This document shows positions 9,177 to 17,700 of a stretch of 64,000 nucleotides of DNA, piece after piece. Source of the stretch: Sneathiella sp. (GTDB lineage: Bacteria > Pseudomonadota > Alphaproteobacteria > Sneathiellales > Sneathiellaceae). The notes under the pieces are model-generated. The model was not told the origin of the DNA and did not search any database. It saw only the letters and a list, made by a program, of their open reading frames with translations. Made by a program: the position numbers and the translations under genes. Positions within the stretch are counted from its first letter, which is position 1; each line of letters starts with the position of its first letter. The DNA is taken from NCBI RefSeq assembly GCF_029233945.1, contig NZ_JARGOQ010000002.1, forward strand, positions 17,863 through 81,862, read 5' to 3'.

Positions 9177-9424
9177 AGTCATGACGGCATATAAGGGAAC
9201 AGGTCTATATCAGCCGAAAACAGACATAACGCGCTTGCAATGGTTCCCCAAGGCATCAAGTTTCCAACTAGGCGGCGCCGCCTCTATCCCAGTCCTTTTT
9301 GAACTCGGCAAATTTCTCCCCTTCATCAAAAACGACCGGCCACATCCGGAGTATTTTTCCTAATTCAATTGGTAAAAAATATGCAACCTATTATTTTTAT
9401 TGATTTTTTTGTCTTATTAAAAAC
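9177..9424. other. Divergent control region between flgK and fliK operons
   Basis: About 250 bases lie between two outward-facing sigma-54 promoters. The right part is A/T-rich (for example TATTATTTTTATTGATTTTTT), suitable for DNA bending. Enhancer sites for FlbD would be expected here, but I cannot identify them. The 60-residue ORF at 9181-9363 has no ribosome site or recognisable sequence and is not called. Confidence 0.4.
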
Positions 9425-9440
9425 TGGCCCGATGCTTGCT
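9425..9440 (+). promoter_or_regulatory. Sigma-54 promoter upstream of fliK-flgD-flgE
   Basis: CTGGCCCGATGCTTGCT matches TGGCAC-N5-TTGC with one mismatch (A to C in the -24 element) and correct GG/GC spacing. It lies 60 bases ahead of the fliK ATG and is preceded by an A/T-rich tract. Confidence 0.7.
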
Positions 9441-9499
9441 TCTTATCTCAGCGAACAATTATAGCGCGCGACGCATTTACATTGAATGAGAGATACATC

Positions 9500-11047
9500 A
9501 TGGATGTTGGGCAGATAATAACGGCGACAGAGCCGAAAAACCGGGACAAGGATCCGTATCGGAACGAGGACGAGGATTTCGCAAGCTATGTGAATGAGAC
9601 GGCCCCGAAGAATGAGTCGCCTATTAAAGAGAAATCTGCGGGTCAGAACCGCGCCGAAGCGGAGGAACCCGTTGAGGCACAGAACACGGCACCCGAGCGT
9701 TCAGTCGAGAACAACAGCACGCCCAAGGAAGATGTGCCTGCCCCGGCCGCGACAGATAAAGCACCCACATCTGAAAAAGCAGCAAATATGCCGCCGGTCG
9801 ATAACTCTGCCTCAACGGCAGCCGCGCCGGCAACAGCGCTACCAGCAACACCGGTCACCGCTTCAAGCGCGACCGGAACCGAGGGAACTGCCGAGCAACC
9901 TTCAGCACCCGTACCCGCGGCCACTCCGGCGGCAACCCAAACTCCAATAGCCAACGGCTCAACGGAAAACCCATCAGCCGAGAAAAATGTAGCTGCAGAT
10001 ACGGGCAAGAAGCCAGAGCCAAACACCAACTCTACCAATATAAAGAATTCTGACGCCGCCTCAACGCAGGTCGCCTCACCGGTCGCTGCTGCGGCGCAGA
10101 CTGAAGTGAAAAAGCCTGCGGAGAAAAATACGGCGTCCGCATCTACCCAAACGGGGAATGAGAAAACTGTAACCGCACCTCCATCTGAGGCGAAGGCGAC
10201 GCCCCCTTCTTCGGAAGCGCTTGCCGCCGTGCGGGCTGAAGCCAATGCCAAAATGAGCGAAAAGGATGTCCTTTCGTCAAAAATTGCCGAGATGCTTCAA
10301 GACGGGAAGGGAAAAATCAGCCTGACCGCAGGCAAGCAGCAGCAGAGTTTCCAAACCGCGCTTGCCAGCAGCACCAATCTGGTCACCGCCAACATGATCA
10401 ATAATGCAGCCGCGAACCCGAGCGTGTTGCCCGGATCCGGCGGCGAGATGGATGGTACCGTTTCCCAAACGCCCCTGCCCATGACGGGGAATGCTCAAGC
10501 ATTGCCTTCGGATTCCGTGAACCAGACCATGCCGACCGCCTCGACCGGCAGTGTGCAAGGCGTTGAAGCAACCGCAACAAATAATGCCAGTCAAGCATCT
10601 AATGCTGCCCGTGCAGCAGCCCACATGCCAGTAGCCGAGCAGGTTTCGACGCAAATCAGTACCGCCATCAAGGAGGGTCAGGATCGAATCAAGATCAGCC
10701 TACATCCGTCGGAACTCGGTCGGGTCGAGGTAAAACTCGATATCGGACATGATGGACGCGTCCTTGCCGTCGTTTCCGTTGACAAGCAGGAAACCCTTGA
10801 TCTTCTGCAGCGGGACGCCCGCAGCCTGGAACGCGCTTTGCAGGACGCCGGGTTTGATACCGGCTCCAACAGCCTGAACTTCGGTCTCAGCCAGAATGGG
10901 CAGGATAGTCAGGGCGAGGATTTGAATTTCGCAAATATGAATATTCCGATGGAAGACGCGGGAAACGATGATGGTTTGTCCAATCTCCCCCTTCAGACAA
11001 AGGCCGGGGCGCCGATGAGTGATGGCGGCCTCGATATCCAGGTTTAG
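9500..11047 (+). CDS. fliK: Flagellar hook-length control protein FliK
   Basis: 515 residues from ATG 9500, preferred over the track's TTG at 9482 because GAGAG lies 8 bases before it. Residues from about 50 to 390 are a low-complexity Ala/Pro/Thr/Ser/Glu-rich ruler region. The C-terminal domain (QDRIKISLHPSELGRVEVKLDIG ... ETLDLLQRDARSLERALQDAGF) is the conserved Flg_hook domain that switches the export apparatus from hook to filament substrates. It is first in an operon with flgD and flgE behind a sigma-54 promoter. A second FliK-like gene lies at 23970. Confidence 0.9.
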   Translation: MDVGQIITATEPKNRDKDPYRNEDEDFASYVNETAPKNESPIKEKSAGQNRAEAEEPVEAQNTAPERSVENNSTPKEDVPAPAATDKAPTSEKAANMPPVDNSASTAAAPATALPATPVTASSATGTEGTAEQPSAPVPAATPAATQTPIANGSTENPSAEKNVAADTGKKPEPNTNSTNIKNSDAASTQVASPVAAAAQTEVKKPAEKNTASASTQTGNEKTVTAPPSEAKATPPSSEALAAVRAEANAKMSEKDVLSSKIAEMLQDGKGKISLTAGKQQQSFQTALASSTNLVTANMINNAAANPSVLPGSGGEMDGTVSQTPLPMTGNAQALPSDSVNQTMPTASTGSVQGVEATATNNASQASNAARAAAHMPVAEQVSTQISTAIKEGQDRIKISLHPSELGRVEVKLDIGHDGRVLAVVSVDKQETLDLLQRDARSLERALQDAGFDTGSNSLNFGLSQNGQDSQGEDLNFANMNIPMEDAGNDDGLSNLPLQTKAGAPMSDGGLDIQV

Positions 11048-11091
11048 ATAATTGACCAAATGAATTGATTTCAAAAAGTGAGTATTGAACA

Positions 11092-11784
11092 ATGCCGGAA
11101 GTAACCTCCACATCCCAAACGCAGAGCAGCGCCGCACAAACGGCGCAGACAACTCTGGCCAGCAATTTTGATGATTTTCTGACATTGCTGACAACGCAGT
11201 TGACCAATCAGGATCCGCTGAACCCGACGGATTCCACAGAGTTTACCAATCAGCTAGTCAATTTCACGAATGTCGAACAATCGATCGCGACGAACCAGAA
11301 CCTCGAAGCACTGGTTCAGTTGGAGCAGATGTCGCAACAGAACATGCTGGGCGCAACGATGATCAATTATCTCGGCAAGTCCATCGGCACAAATCTCAAT
11401 GTGTCCGCATTGAACGATGGCAATGCAGCCTGGAATATTGACCTTGGAAGCAGTGCCGCAACCGTGAAATACGATATTTACAACCAGAAGGGCGACATTG
11501 TGTTCTCCGAAACCGCAGAAGGCGTGGCGGCCGGTGAGCAGCAATATAGCTGGGACGGCACAACCAAAAGCGGAGCCGCTGCCGAAGATGGCGCCTATTA
11601 TCTTGTCGTTACAGGCGAAACCGCAGGCGGCAGCGCCGTTGATGTCGGCTACAGTTTTGAGGGCATCGCCACAAGCGTTGAAACCGTCAACGGAGAACCC
11701 GTCATGATGGTCGGCGACGTTCCAATCGGCCTAGGCTACATCACTTCCGTCACTCAACCAACAACGACTGATCCGTCCGCTTAA
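11092..11784 (+). CDS. flgD: Flagellar hook-capping scaffold protein FlgD
   Basis: 230 residues. The N-terminal FLTLLTTQLTNQDPLNPTDSTEFTNQLVNFTNVEQ segment is the FlgD signature. The later beta-rich half (YDIYNQKGDIVFSETAEGVAAGEQQYSWDGT) matches the FlgD Ig/tudor-like region with its W-D-G turn. FlgD caps the growing hook and is needed for FlgE assembly. It sits between fliK and flgE, 44 and 62 bases from each, consistent with one operon. Confidence 0.94.
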   Translation: MPEVTSTSQTQSSAAQTAQTTLASNFDDFLTLLTTQLTNQDPLNPTDSTEFTNQLVNFTNVEQSIATNQNLEALVQLEQMSQQNMLGATMINYLGKSIGTNLNVSALNDGNAAWNIDLGSSAATVKYDIYNQKGDIVFSETAEGVAAGEQQYSWDGTTKSGAAAEDGAYYLVVTGETAGGSAVDVGYSFEGIATSVETVNGEPVMMVGDVPIGLGYITSVTQPTTTDPSA

Positions 11785-11846
11785 TCGCGGCTAACCAAGA
11801 CGCCTTCGCCATTCATTAGGTGGGCGGTTAAATTAGGAGAGAAAAA

Positions 11847-13169
11847 ATGAGTTTAACAGCAGCAATGTTTTCCGGTGTTTCGGGATTGGCCGCGCAATCA
11901 ACGGCGATGGCAATGATCTCAGACAATATTTCCAATACGAATACGGTCGGCTATAAAGGCAGCAATGCTATCTTTTCAACTTTGGTGACCGAAAGCGCGA
12001 CTGACACCTCCTATTCCGCTGGTGGTGTGTTAGTACATCCGCGCGCACAGGTTGATCAACAAGGCCTAATTACCGCCTCGGATTCCGTTACGCATATGGC
12101 AGTGGCCGGAGATGGTTTCTTTGTCGTTAATACTCTTGCCAATCCAACCGGATCGGAAGGCAATTATATCTATACCCGGGCGGGTACGTTTGAGCCCGAC
12201 TCTTCAGGATTGCTCCGTAACGCTCAAGGGTATTATCTGCAGGGTTGGGAAATCGATAATGACGGCAATATTCCAACTAACCAGTCTGATCTGGCCGCTC
12301 TCACCCCGGTCAATATTACGGGCCTTACAGGGAACGCCGAAGCAACAACGGTAATAAACCTTAAAGCCAATCTCTCTTCTGACCAGGCCACTTTTGGCGC
12401 CGGTTATGTTGCAGGGGATATGGCAGCGGGCACAACAACGCCTCATTTTGCAAGATCCTTCCAGGTTTATGACAGCATGGGCTCTGCTCATGGCATCACG
12501 TTCAACTTCCTCAGGACAGGAACCGGCGTTACACCAAACGAGTGGACGGTTGAGATAACAGCAGACATCGACGAAGACGGTACAGAAGATGTCCTCGCGT
12601 CACAAATTGCGGCCTTCAATTCGGATGGTACGTTGGATCTGGGCGCAACAACTCTCACCAACACAATTACTATTCCTTGGGCCGCGAGCCTGGGCATCGA
12701 CACACCGCAGGACATTACCCTGAATTTCGGCTCAGATGCATTGTCGGACGGCTTCACCCAATCGGCCTCAAACTCTGAGCTTGTTTCCTCGGAAGTAAAT
12801 GGGGCGGTATTCGGCGCCTTTGATTCAGTCTTCATTAATGAAGAAGGCGTAGTGATTGCCAAGTTCGATAACGGGACATCGAAGGAGATCTACAAAATTC
12901 CGGTGGCAACCTTTGCTAACCCGAATGGTCTTCGAAATCGCGACGGCAACTCCTACGATGAAACACCTGATTCAGGCACCTTCACTTTGCGAGAAGCTAC
13001 CTTCGGGGGCGCCGGTAGAATTATTTCGTCTGCAACGGAAGCCTCAACCGTCGATATCGCATCGGAATTCACGCGCATGATTATTACGCAGCGTTCCTAT
13101 TCGGCCGCGGGTAAAATCATCACAACCGCAGATGAAATGCTGGAAGAGCTGATCCGCCTGAAAAGGTAG
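11847..13169 (+). CDS. flgE: Flagellar hook protein FlgE
   Basis: 440 residues. The N-terminal SGVSGLAAQSTAMAMISDNISNTNTVGYKG motif and the C-terminal VDIASEFTRMIITQRSYSAAGKIITTADEMLEELIRLKR motif are the paired axial-protein ends; the middle VTHMAVAGDGFFVV strand is typical of FlgE/FlgG. It polymerises into the hook. A strong ribosome site (TTAGGAGAG) precedes the ATG. A hairpin at 13193-13229 follows the stop. Confidence 0.95.
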   Translation: MSLTAAMFSGVSGLAAQSTAMAMISDNISNTNTVGYKGSNAIFSTLVTESATDTSYSAGGVLVHPRAQVDQQGLITASDSVTHMAVAGDGFFVVNTLANPTGSEGNYIYTRAGTFEPDSSGLLRNAQGYYLQGWEIDNDGNIPTNQSDLAALTPVNITGLTGNAEATTVINLKANLSSDQATFGAGYVAGDMAAGTTTPHFARSFQVYDSMGSAHGITFNFLRTGTGVTPNEWTVEITADIDEDGTEDVLASQIAAFNSDGTLDLGATTLTNTITIPWAASLGIDTPQDITLNFGSDALSDGFTQSASNSELVSSEVNGAVFGAFDSVFINEEGVVIAKFDNGTSKEIYKIPVATFANPNGLRNRDGNSYDETPDSGTFTLREATFGGAGRIISSATEASTVDIASEFTRMIITQRSYSAAGKIITTADEMLEELIRLKR

Positions 13170-13192
13170 TTTTTAAGGCCCTAAAATCGACG

Positions 13193-13229
13193 TCTTCATG
13201 GCAGAAATCTCCTGTTTCCGCCATGAAGA
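13193..13229. terminator. Hairpin after flgE (possible terminator)
   Basis: TCTTCATGGC pairs with GCCATGAAGA (10 bp), followed inside by a mismatch and GAAA/TTTC, with a 7-base loop. No T run follows, so it may be a Rho-dependent end or an mRNA-stabilising stem instead of an intrinsic terminator. Confidence 0.4.
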
Positions 13230-13319
13230 TAAAATTAACCAACCTCATTAGCTGTTTGTTAAATCGATAGGCATATGATCTTAGTTCAAGGCTAAATGTA
13301 AGTATGAGGTAGAGTACAG

Positions 13320-13619
13320 ATGCAGTCGCAAATAGACCGCAAAGTAAATCGGATTATTGGACTGGATGGTCAGCCCATGACGATCCATGATCTGCCGCCG
13401 AAAGATACCAAGAGATGGGTCATCCGGCGGAAAGCTGAAGTGGTCGCCGCCGTTCGCGGTGGGCTGATCAGCCTGGATGATGCATGCCGACGCTATACGC
13501 TTTCTGTCGAGGAATTTCTGTCTTGGCAAAAAGCGATCGATAAACATGGCCTGCCGGGACTTCGAACAACCCGGATCCAGGAATATCGTCCAAATGATCC
13601 AACATATAATAATGACTAG
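13320..13619 (+). CDS. sciP: CtrA inhibitor SciP (DUF1153 family)
   Basis: 99 residues containing the near-invariant SciP core: IGLDGQPMTIHDLPPKDTKRWVIRRKAEVVAAVRGGLISLDDACRRYTLSVEEFLSWQ, a helix-turn-helix. In Caulobacter SciP is made in G1 cells and represses CtrA-activated promoters, either by contacting CtrA or by binding DNA. Here it sits between flgE and fliF, genes of the kind it regulates, and ctrA itself is about 16.5 kb away in the same window. GAGGTAGAG lies ahead of the ATG. A clear terminator follows. Confidence 0.93.
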   Translation: MQSQIDRKVNRIIGLDGQPMTIHDLPPKDTKRWVIRRKAEVVAAVRGGLISLDDACRRYTLSVEEFLSWQKAIDKHGLPGLRTTRIQEYRPNDPTYNND

Positions 13620-13646
13620 TTAATTTACTTGTTATTCACTTTTCAG

Positions 13647-13680
13647 AAAGCCCGGCCAAAACGCCGGGCTTTTATTTTCT
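13647..13680 (+). terminator. Rho-independent terminator after sciP
   Basis: Perfect 10-bp stem AAAGCCCGGC / GCCGGGCTTT with a 6-base loop, followed by TTATTTT. It lies 28 bases after the sciP stop and separates sciP from the fliF operon. Confidence 0.85.
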
Positions 13681-13782
13681 CCCAACGCACTCCTCATCCA
13701 GGGCCCATTGCTCTGGCAAATAAATCACCCGGAAAATCTGATAGGCAAAATATTCCGCTCACCCGGCAAATTTTGCCTGCCG

Positions 13783-13797
13783 TTAACCAGTTGTTTA
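13783..13797 (+). promoter_or_regulatory. Probable CtrA box upstream of fliF
   Basis: TTAACCAGTTGTTTA is TTAA-N7-TTTA, one mismatch from the CtrA consensus TTAA-N7-TTAA. It is about 70 bases before the likely fliF start. In Caulobacter fliF is a CtrA-activated class II promoter, so the placement fits; binding is inferred. Confidence 0.45.
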
Positions 13798-13866
13798 TTT
13801 CCTCATCGTATCGTTCGTGAAGTGGAATAAATTTTACCGGTATTTTATTTGAGTGGGGGCATCAAC

Positions 13867-15552
13867 GTGAACGGAATAAGCCAGCTTCTGCAGAGTCTGG
13901 GAGCAGTTAGAGTGATTATCCTCGGTGGGGTCGCCGTCGGATTGATTGCTTTAATCATGTTAATGGCGACGCGGATCAGCAGCCCGGATTTTGCTCTGCT
14001 GTATGGCGGACTGGAACCGTCCGACTCTGCAGCCATCGTATCCAAGCTCGAAGCTGAGAACATCCCGTTTCAGATCGCTGGCAATGGCCGTGATGTCCTT
14101 GTTCCCAGCGATCAGGTCGCCTTGATACGCCTCAAAATGGCCGAGGCGGGCCTGCCCAATGGCGGTTCCGTTGGCTATGAAATTTTTGACAATTCCGACA
14201 CCTTTGGCACGACCAGCTTTGTTCAGAACGTAAATTTTGTTCGTGCCCTTGAGGGTGAACTCGCCCGCACCATCCGTGCCTTGAATAATGTTTCCGCCGC
14301 ACGTGTCCATCTCGTACTGCCGAAGCGGGAAGTGTTCAGCCGCGACAAGCGAGAGGCCAGCGCCTCTATTGTCCTGAAGCTTAACGGACGGGGGCGGCTG
14401 ACGGACGATCAGATCGCGGCCATTCAGCATATGACGGCATCTGCAGTCCCATCCCTGTCGCCATCACATATTTCCATCGTCGATGAAAATGGCAATCTGC
14501 TTGCGCGGGGCGACGGCAAAGAAACGCAAGGTTCCGGCATCAGTTCACAGAGCGACTTCAAGCGCATCGCTTATGAAAGCCACCTGAAAGAACAGATTGA
14601 GCAGCTTTTGGAAAAGTCATTGGGGCCGGGCAACATCAGAGCCGAGGTCAGCGCCGTTATGGATTTTGACCAGCGCACCATCCAATCGGAAACCTACGAT
14701 CCGGATAGCCAGGTTGTGCGCTCCTCTCAACTGGTTGAGGAAAACAGTTCGTCAAATGAAGGTCTCTCCAACGATCCCGCCGTATCTGTTGCCAATAACC
14801 TGCCCGAAGCGGGTGCGGATACCGGGGGTGGATCAAATTCCAAGGATGCAGCGTCCCGGACGGAAGAAACAGTCAATTACGAAATTTCCAAGACCATTAC
14901 CACGGAAGTGCGCGAATCCGGGCCGGTTCGCCGCCTGACTGTCGCCGTTCTCGTCAACGGTCGTTCTGAAGTTGCCCCGGACGGTACCCGCTCTTATGAA
15001 GCGTTGAGCGAGGATGCACTTTCACAGGTGAGCCGTCTGGTTAAGTCAGCTATCGGCTATAACGAGGAACGCGGCGATGTCGTCGAAGTAGTCAATATGC
15101 CCTTCGCGGAGGTTATCGAAAAATTTTCGGATGAAGAAATTGTCACCGATGAAATTTTCATGGGCCTGACGAAGGCCGACCTATTCAAAATGGGCGAAAT
15201 GGGCGTTCTGGTTATCGTCGCAATCCTCGCGCTGCTGCTTGTTGTCCGGCCCCTTCTTAATCGCGCGCTGGCCACCAGCGCCGCAACACCGGCTCTTGCC
15301 GGACCTGGTGGTGCCGCAATCGCAGGCGCACTGCCCGGAGGCGGCTCCATGCCGGCAATTGCCGGCAGTCAGGGGCAGTCCGGAAGTGTGCAGCAATCTG
15401 AGACTCTGAATGAAATCGAAAGCATGATCGATATTGATAAAGTTGACGGACAGGTCAAGACCTCGGCGCTCAACAAGGTAAGCGAAATCGTTGACAAGCA
15501 TCCAGACGAAGCGATCTCCATCCTTCGCAGCTGGCTCTATCACGACGCATAA
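13867..15552 (+). CDS. fliF: Flagellar MS-ring protein FliF
   Basis: 561 residues from GTG 13867, which has GTGGGGG about 7 bases upstream; the track's TTG at 13849 has no such site. TM1 is VIILGGVAVGLIALIMLMA and TM2 is MGVLVIVAILALLLVVRPLL. Between them is the YscJ/FliF ring-building region (YGGLEPSDSAAIVSKLEAENIPFQI, LEGELARTIRALNNVSAARVHLVLPKREVF). The cytoplasmic tail ends in VDGQVKTSALNKVSEIVDKHPDEAISILRSWL, the FliG-binding segment. FliF is the inner-membrane platform of the basal body. First gene of the fliF-fliG-fliH-fliN run. Confidence 0.95.
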   Translation: MNGISQLLQSLGAVRVIILGGVAVGLIALIMLMATRISSPDFALLYGGLEPSDSAAIVSKLEAENIPFQIAGNGRDVLVPSDQVALIRLKMAEAGLPNGGSVGYEIFDNSDTFGTTSFVQNVNFVRALEGELARTIRALNNVSAARVHLVLPKREVFSRDKREASASIVLKLNGRGRLTDDQIAAIQHMTASAVPSLSPSHISIVDENGNLLARGDGKETQGSGISSQSDFKRIAYESHLKEQIEQLLEKSLGPGNIRAEVSAVMDFDQRTIQSETYDPDSQVVRSSQLVEENSSSNEGLSNDPAVSVANNLPEAGADTGGGSNSKDAASRTEETVNYEISKTITTEVRESGPVRRLTVAVLVNGRSEVAPDGTRSYEALSEDALSQVSRLVKSAIGYNEERGDVVEVVNMPFAEVIEKFSDEEIVTDEIFMGLTKADLFKMGEMGVLVIVAILALLLVVRPLLNRALATSAATPALAGPGGAAIAGALPGGGSMPAIAGSQGQSGSVQQSETLNEIESMIDIDKVDGQVKTSALNKVSEIVDKHPDEAISILRSWLYHDA

Positions 15553-15567
15553 GGGAACGTCTTTTTT

Positions 15568-16581
15568 ATGGTTGCAACTGATACAAAATATCTGAACGGG
15601 CCCGATAAGGCGGCCATCATGATGCTCGCCCTCGGAGACGAACACACAAAGGACTTATGGTCGCGCCTTGATGAGGAAGAAATCAAGGAAATATCGCAGG
15701 CAATGTCCAATCTCGGATCTGTTTCCTCGGAAGCGATGGAGGCGTTATTCGTCGAGTTTGCGAGCAAGATCTCGTCTACTGGAAATATCGTCGGCAGCTA
15801 CGAAGCAACGGAGCGGCTGCTCATGAAAGCACTCTCGGGCGACAAGGTCGAGGGGATCATGGAGGAAATTCGCGGCCCCGCAGGCCGTACCATGTGGGAC
15901 AAGCTGGCCAATGTGAACGAACAGGTTCTGGCCAACTATCTGAAAAACGAATATCCGCAGACCGTGGCCGTCGTCATGAGCAAAATCAACCCTGGCCATG
16001 CGGCGAAGGTCCTTTCCACTCTGCCCGAAGATTTCTCTCTCGAAGTTGTCAACCGGATGCTGCAAATGGAATCCGTGCAGAAAGAGGTTCTCGATAAAAT
16101 TGAGGACACCTTGCGCAGCGAATTCATGAGCAATCTCGCAAAAACCAACAAGCGGGACAGCCATGAGATGATGGCGGAGATCTTCAACAATTTCGATCGC
16201 AATACGGAAGGCCGCTTTATTTCCGCTTTGGAAGAGCGCAACCGGGATTCAGCCGAAAAAATCAAGGCGCTGATGTTCACCTTTGAAGATCTGCTCAAGC
16301 TTGACCCCGCAGGCGTTCAGACACTGCTCCGGAATGTTGACAAGGAACGTCTTGGCATCTGCCTGAAGGGCGCATCGGAAAGCCTGCGTGATCTTTTCTT
16401 TACCAACATGTCGGAACGGGCCGCCAAAATTCTCCGCGAGGACATGGAGGCAATGGGCCCTGTTCGCCTGAAAGACGTTGATGAAGCACAGATGGAAATT
16501 GTCAACATCGCAAAAGAACTGGCGGATAGTGGCGAGATTATGCTGGCCGATAGCGGCGGCGATGACGAGTTGATTTACTAG
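15568..16581 (+). CDS. fliG: Flagellar motor switch protein FliG
   Basis: 337 residues. The N-terminal FliF-binding part begins [23 protein letters not shown]. The middle ARM domain includes [30 protein letters not shown] with the EHPQ-like motif as EYPQ. The C-terminal torque domain has [60 protein letters not shown]. FliG couples the stator to rotor rotation. It starts 15 bases after fliF and is followed immediately by fliH. Confidence 0.97.
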   Translation: MVATDTKYLNGPDKAAIMMLALGDEHTKDLWSRLDEEEIKEISQAMSNLGSVSSEAMEALFVEFASKISSTGNIVGSYEATERLLMKALSGDKVEGIMEEIRGPAGRTMWDKLANVNEQVLANYLKNEYPQTVAVVMSKINPGHAAKVLSTLPEDFSLEVVNRMLQMESVQKEVLDKIEDTLRSEFMSNLAKTNKRDSHEMMAEIFNNFDRNTEGRFISALEERNRDSAEKIKALMFTFEDLLKLDPAGVQTLLRNVDKERLGICLKGASESLRDLFFTNMSERAAKILREDMEAMGPVRLKDVDEAQMEIVNIAKELADSGEIMLADSGGDDELIY

Positions 16582-16582
16582 G

Positions 16583-17281
16583 ATGCGATTAGACATGACT
16601 GCAACCAACAGATTTCTGTTCGACACCGATTTCGGCACGGATCCGTCCTCCCCGGAAGCTGCGCAAAAGCGTGTTAAGCGTGAAGAACCGATCTATACGG
16701 AGAGCGATGTCACCGCGCTGAAGGCAGAAGCCTTTGAGCAGGGTCTACGCGAAGGGAAAAGCCAATCCCATAAAGAGCTTGAGACAATCGTCGCTGAAGC
16801 AATGACAGCAATCAGCGCCCAGTTAGAACATTTCTTGTCCAGTCATGAGGCGAAAATGACTGTTCTCAAGCAAGAGTCAGCGAAACTGGCTCTTTCGATT
16901 GCATCAAAATTTGCCCCTGCGCTGATCGAGCTTGCACCTGAGACGGAGGTAAAGAAGCTGATCGAGGATTGCCTTGTCGATCTTCATGACGAGCCAAGGA
17001 TCGTCATTCGTGCAAATGAAGAGGTTTGCGAGAATATTTCCGGAAAGATTGACGAAATCACAAACCGCTCTGCCTTTCAGGGGAATCTTATCCTTCTTCC
17101 TGACGAAACCAGACATGCCGGTGATTGCCGGGTTGAATGGGCCGACGGCGGAACAGAACGCCGCCTTGAGGATATTGAGGCGCGGCTCGAAGAAGTTATT
17201 AATCGCTTTATTCGCTCAACCGGCGAGACAGAGCAACAAACCCCGCAAGTTATGGATCAGCCGGTCGCTGAGCAATTTTAA
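16583..17281 (+). CDS. fliH: Flagellar assembly protein FliH (FliI regulator)
   Basis: 232 residues. An N-terminal acidic/basic region is followed by a helical stretch (ALKAEAFEQGLREGKSQSHKELETIVAEAMTAI) with the small-residue-spaced helix typical of FliH. The C-terminal half (LALSIASKFAPALIELAPETEVKKLIEDCL...IVIRANEEVCENISGKIDE) matches the FliH/SctL/V-type ATPase E-subunit fold. FliH dimers bind and regulate the export ATPase FliI, whose gene lies elsewhere in this window. ATG 16583 is used; an in-frame ATG at 16595, with AGGA ahead, is an alternative. Confidence 0.82.
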   Translation: MRLDMTATNRFLFDTDFGTDPSSPEAAQKRVKREEPIYTESDVTALKAEAFEQGLREGKSQSHKELETIVAEAMTAISAQLEHFLSSHEAKMTVLKQESAKLALSIASKFAPALIELAPETEVKKLIEDCLVDLHDEPRIVIRANEEVCENISGKIDEITNRSAFQGNLILLPDETRHAGDCRVEWADGGTERRLEDIEARLEEVINRFIRSTGETEQQTPQVMDQPVAEQF

Positions 17282-17292
17282 GGAGTGAGACC

Positions 17293-17682
17293 GTGGCAGA
17301 AGATGAAGAACTCAACCTTGAGGACCTGAATAAGACACCGGCAACGGATACTGACGTTGCGGTCCAGGAAGAAGCCGCCGAAGGGATGGCTTTGGATGGC
17401 ACCGATGCGGAGGATGATACAGAGATTGCCCGCACGGCATCGGATCTGGAAGCCGTCTTCGACATTCCGGTGCATGTCACCGCAGTTCTTGGCAAGTCCC
17501 GCATGCGGGTGAGTCAGCTTCTCAAGCTCGGTCGTGGCGCCGTCATTGAACTGGACCGAAAAGTCGGTGAAGCAATCGACATTTATGTGAATAACCGTCT
17601 GGTCGCGCGCGGCGAAGTCGTTGTTGTTGAGGACCGTCTCGGTGTCACGATGACGGAAATCATCAAGGCCGATCGCCGCTAG
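17293..17682 (+). CDS. fliN: Flagellar motor switch protein FliN
   Basis: 129 residues from GTG 17293, supported by AGGAG 8 bases upstream. An acidic N-terminal tail of about 50 residues precedes the SpoA domain: FDIPVHVTAVLGKSRMRVSQLLKLGRGAVIELDRKVGEAIDIYVNNRLVARGEVVVVEDRLGVTMTEII. It forms the bottom of the C-ring with FliM; no fliM is in the window. Close packing (11 bases after fliH) indicates one operon. Confidence 0.95.
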   Translation: MAEDEELNLEDLNKTPATDTDVAVQEEAAEGMALDGTDAEDDTEIARTASDLEAVFDIPVHVTAVLGKSRMRVSQLLKLGRGAVIELDRKVGEAIDIYVNNRLVARGEVVVVEDRLGVTMTEIIKADRR

Positions 17683-17700
17683 TAAACATTGGATAGTGCA

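Noticed and set aside
9181-9363. 60-residue plus-strand ORF between the two sigma-54 promoters
   Set aside because: No ribosome site, no recognisable sequence, and it lies where enhancer DNA is expected.
9643-10251. 202-residue minus-strand ORF, Ala/Ser/Gly/Val-rich
   Set aside because: Reverse reading of the low-complexity FliK linker.
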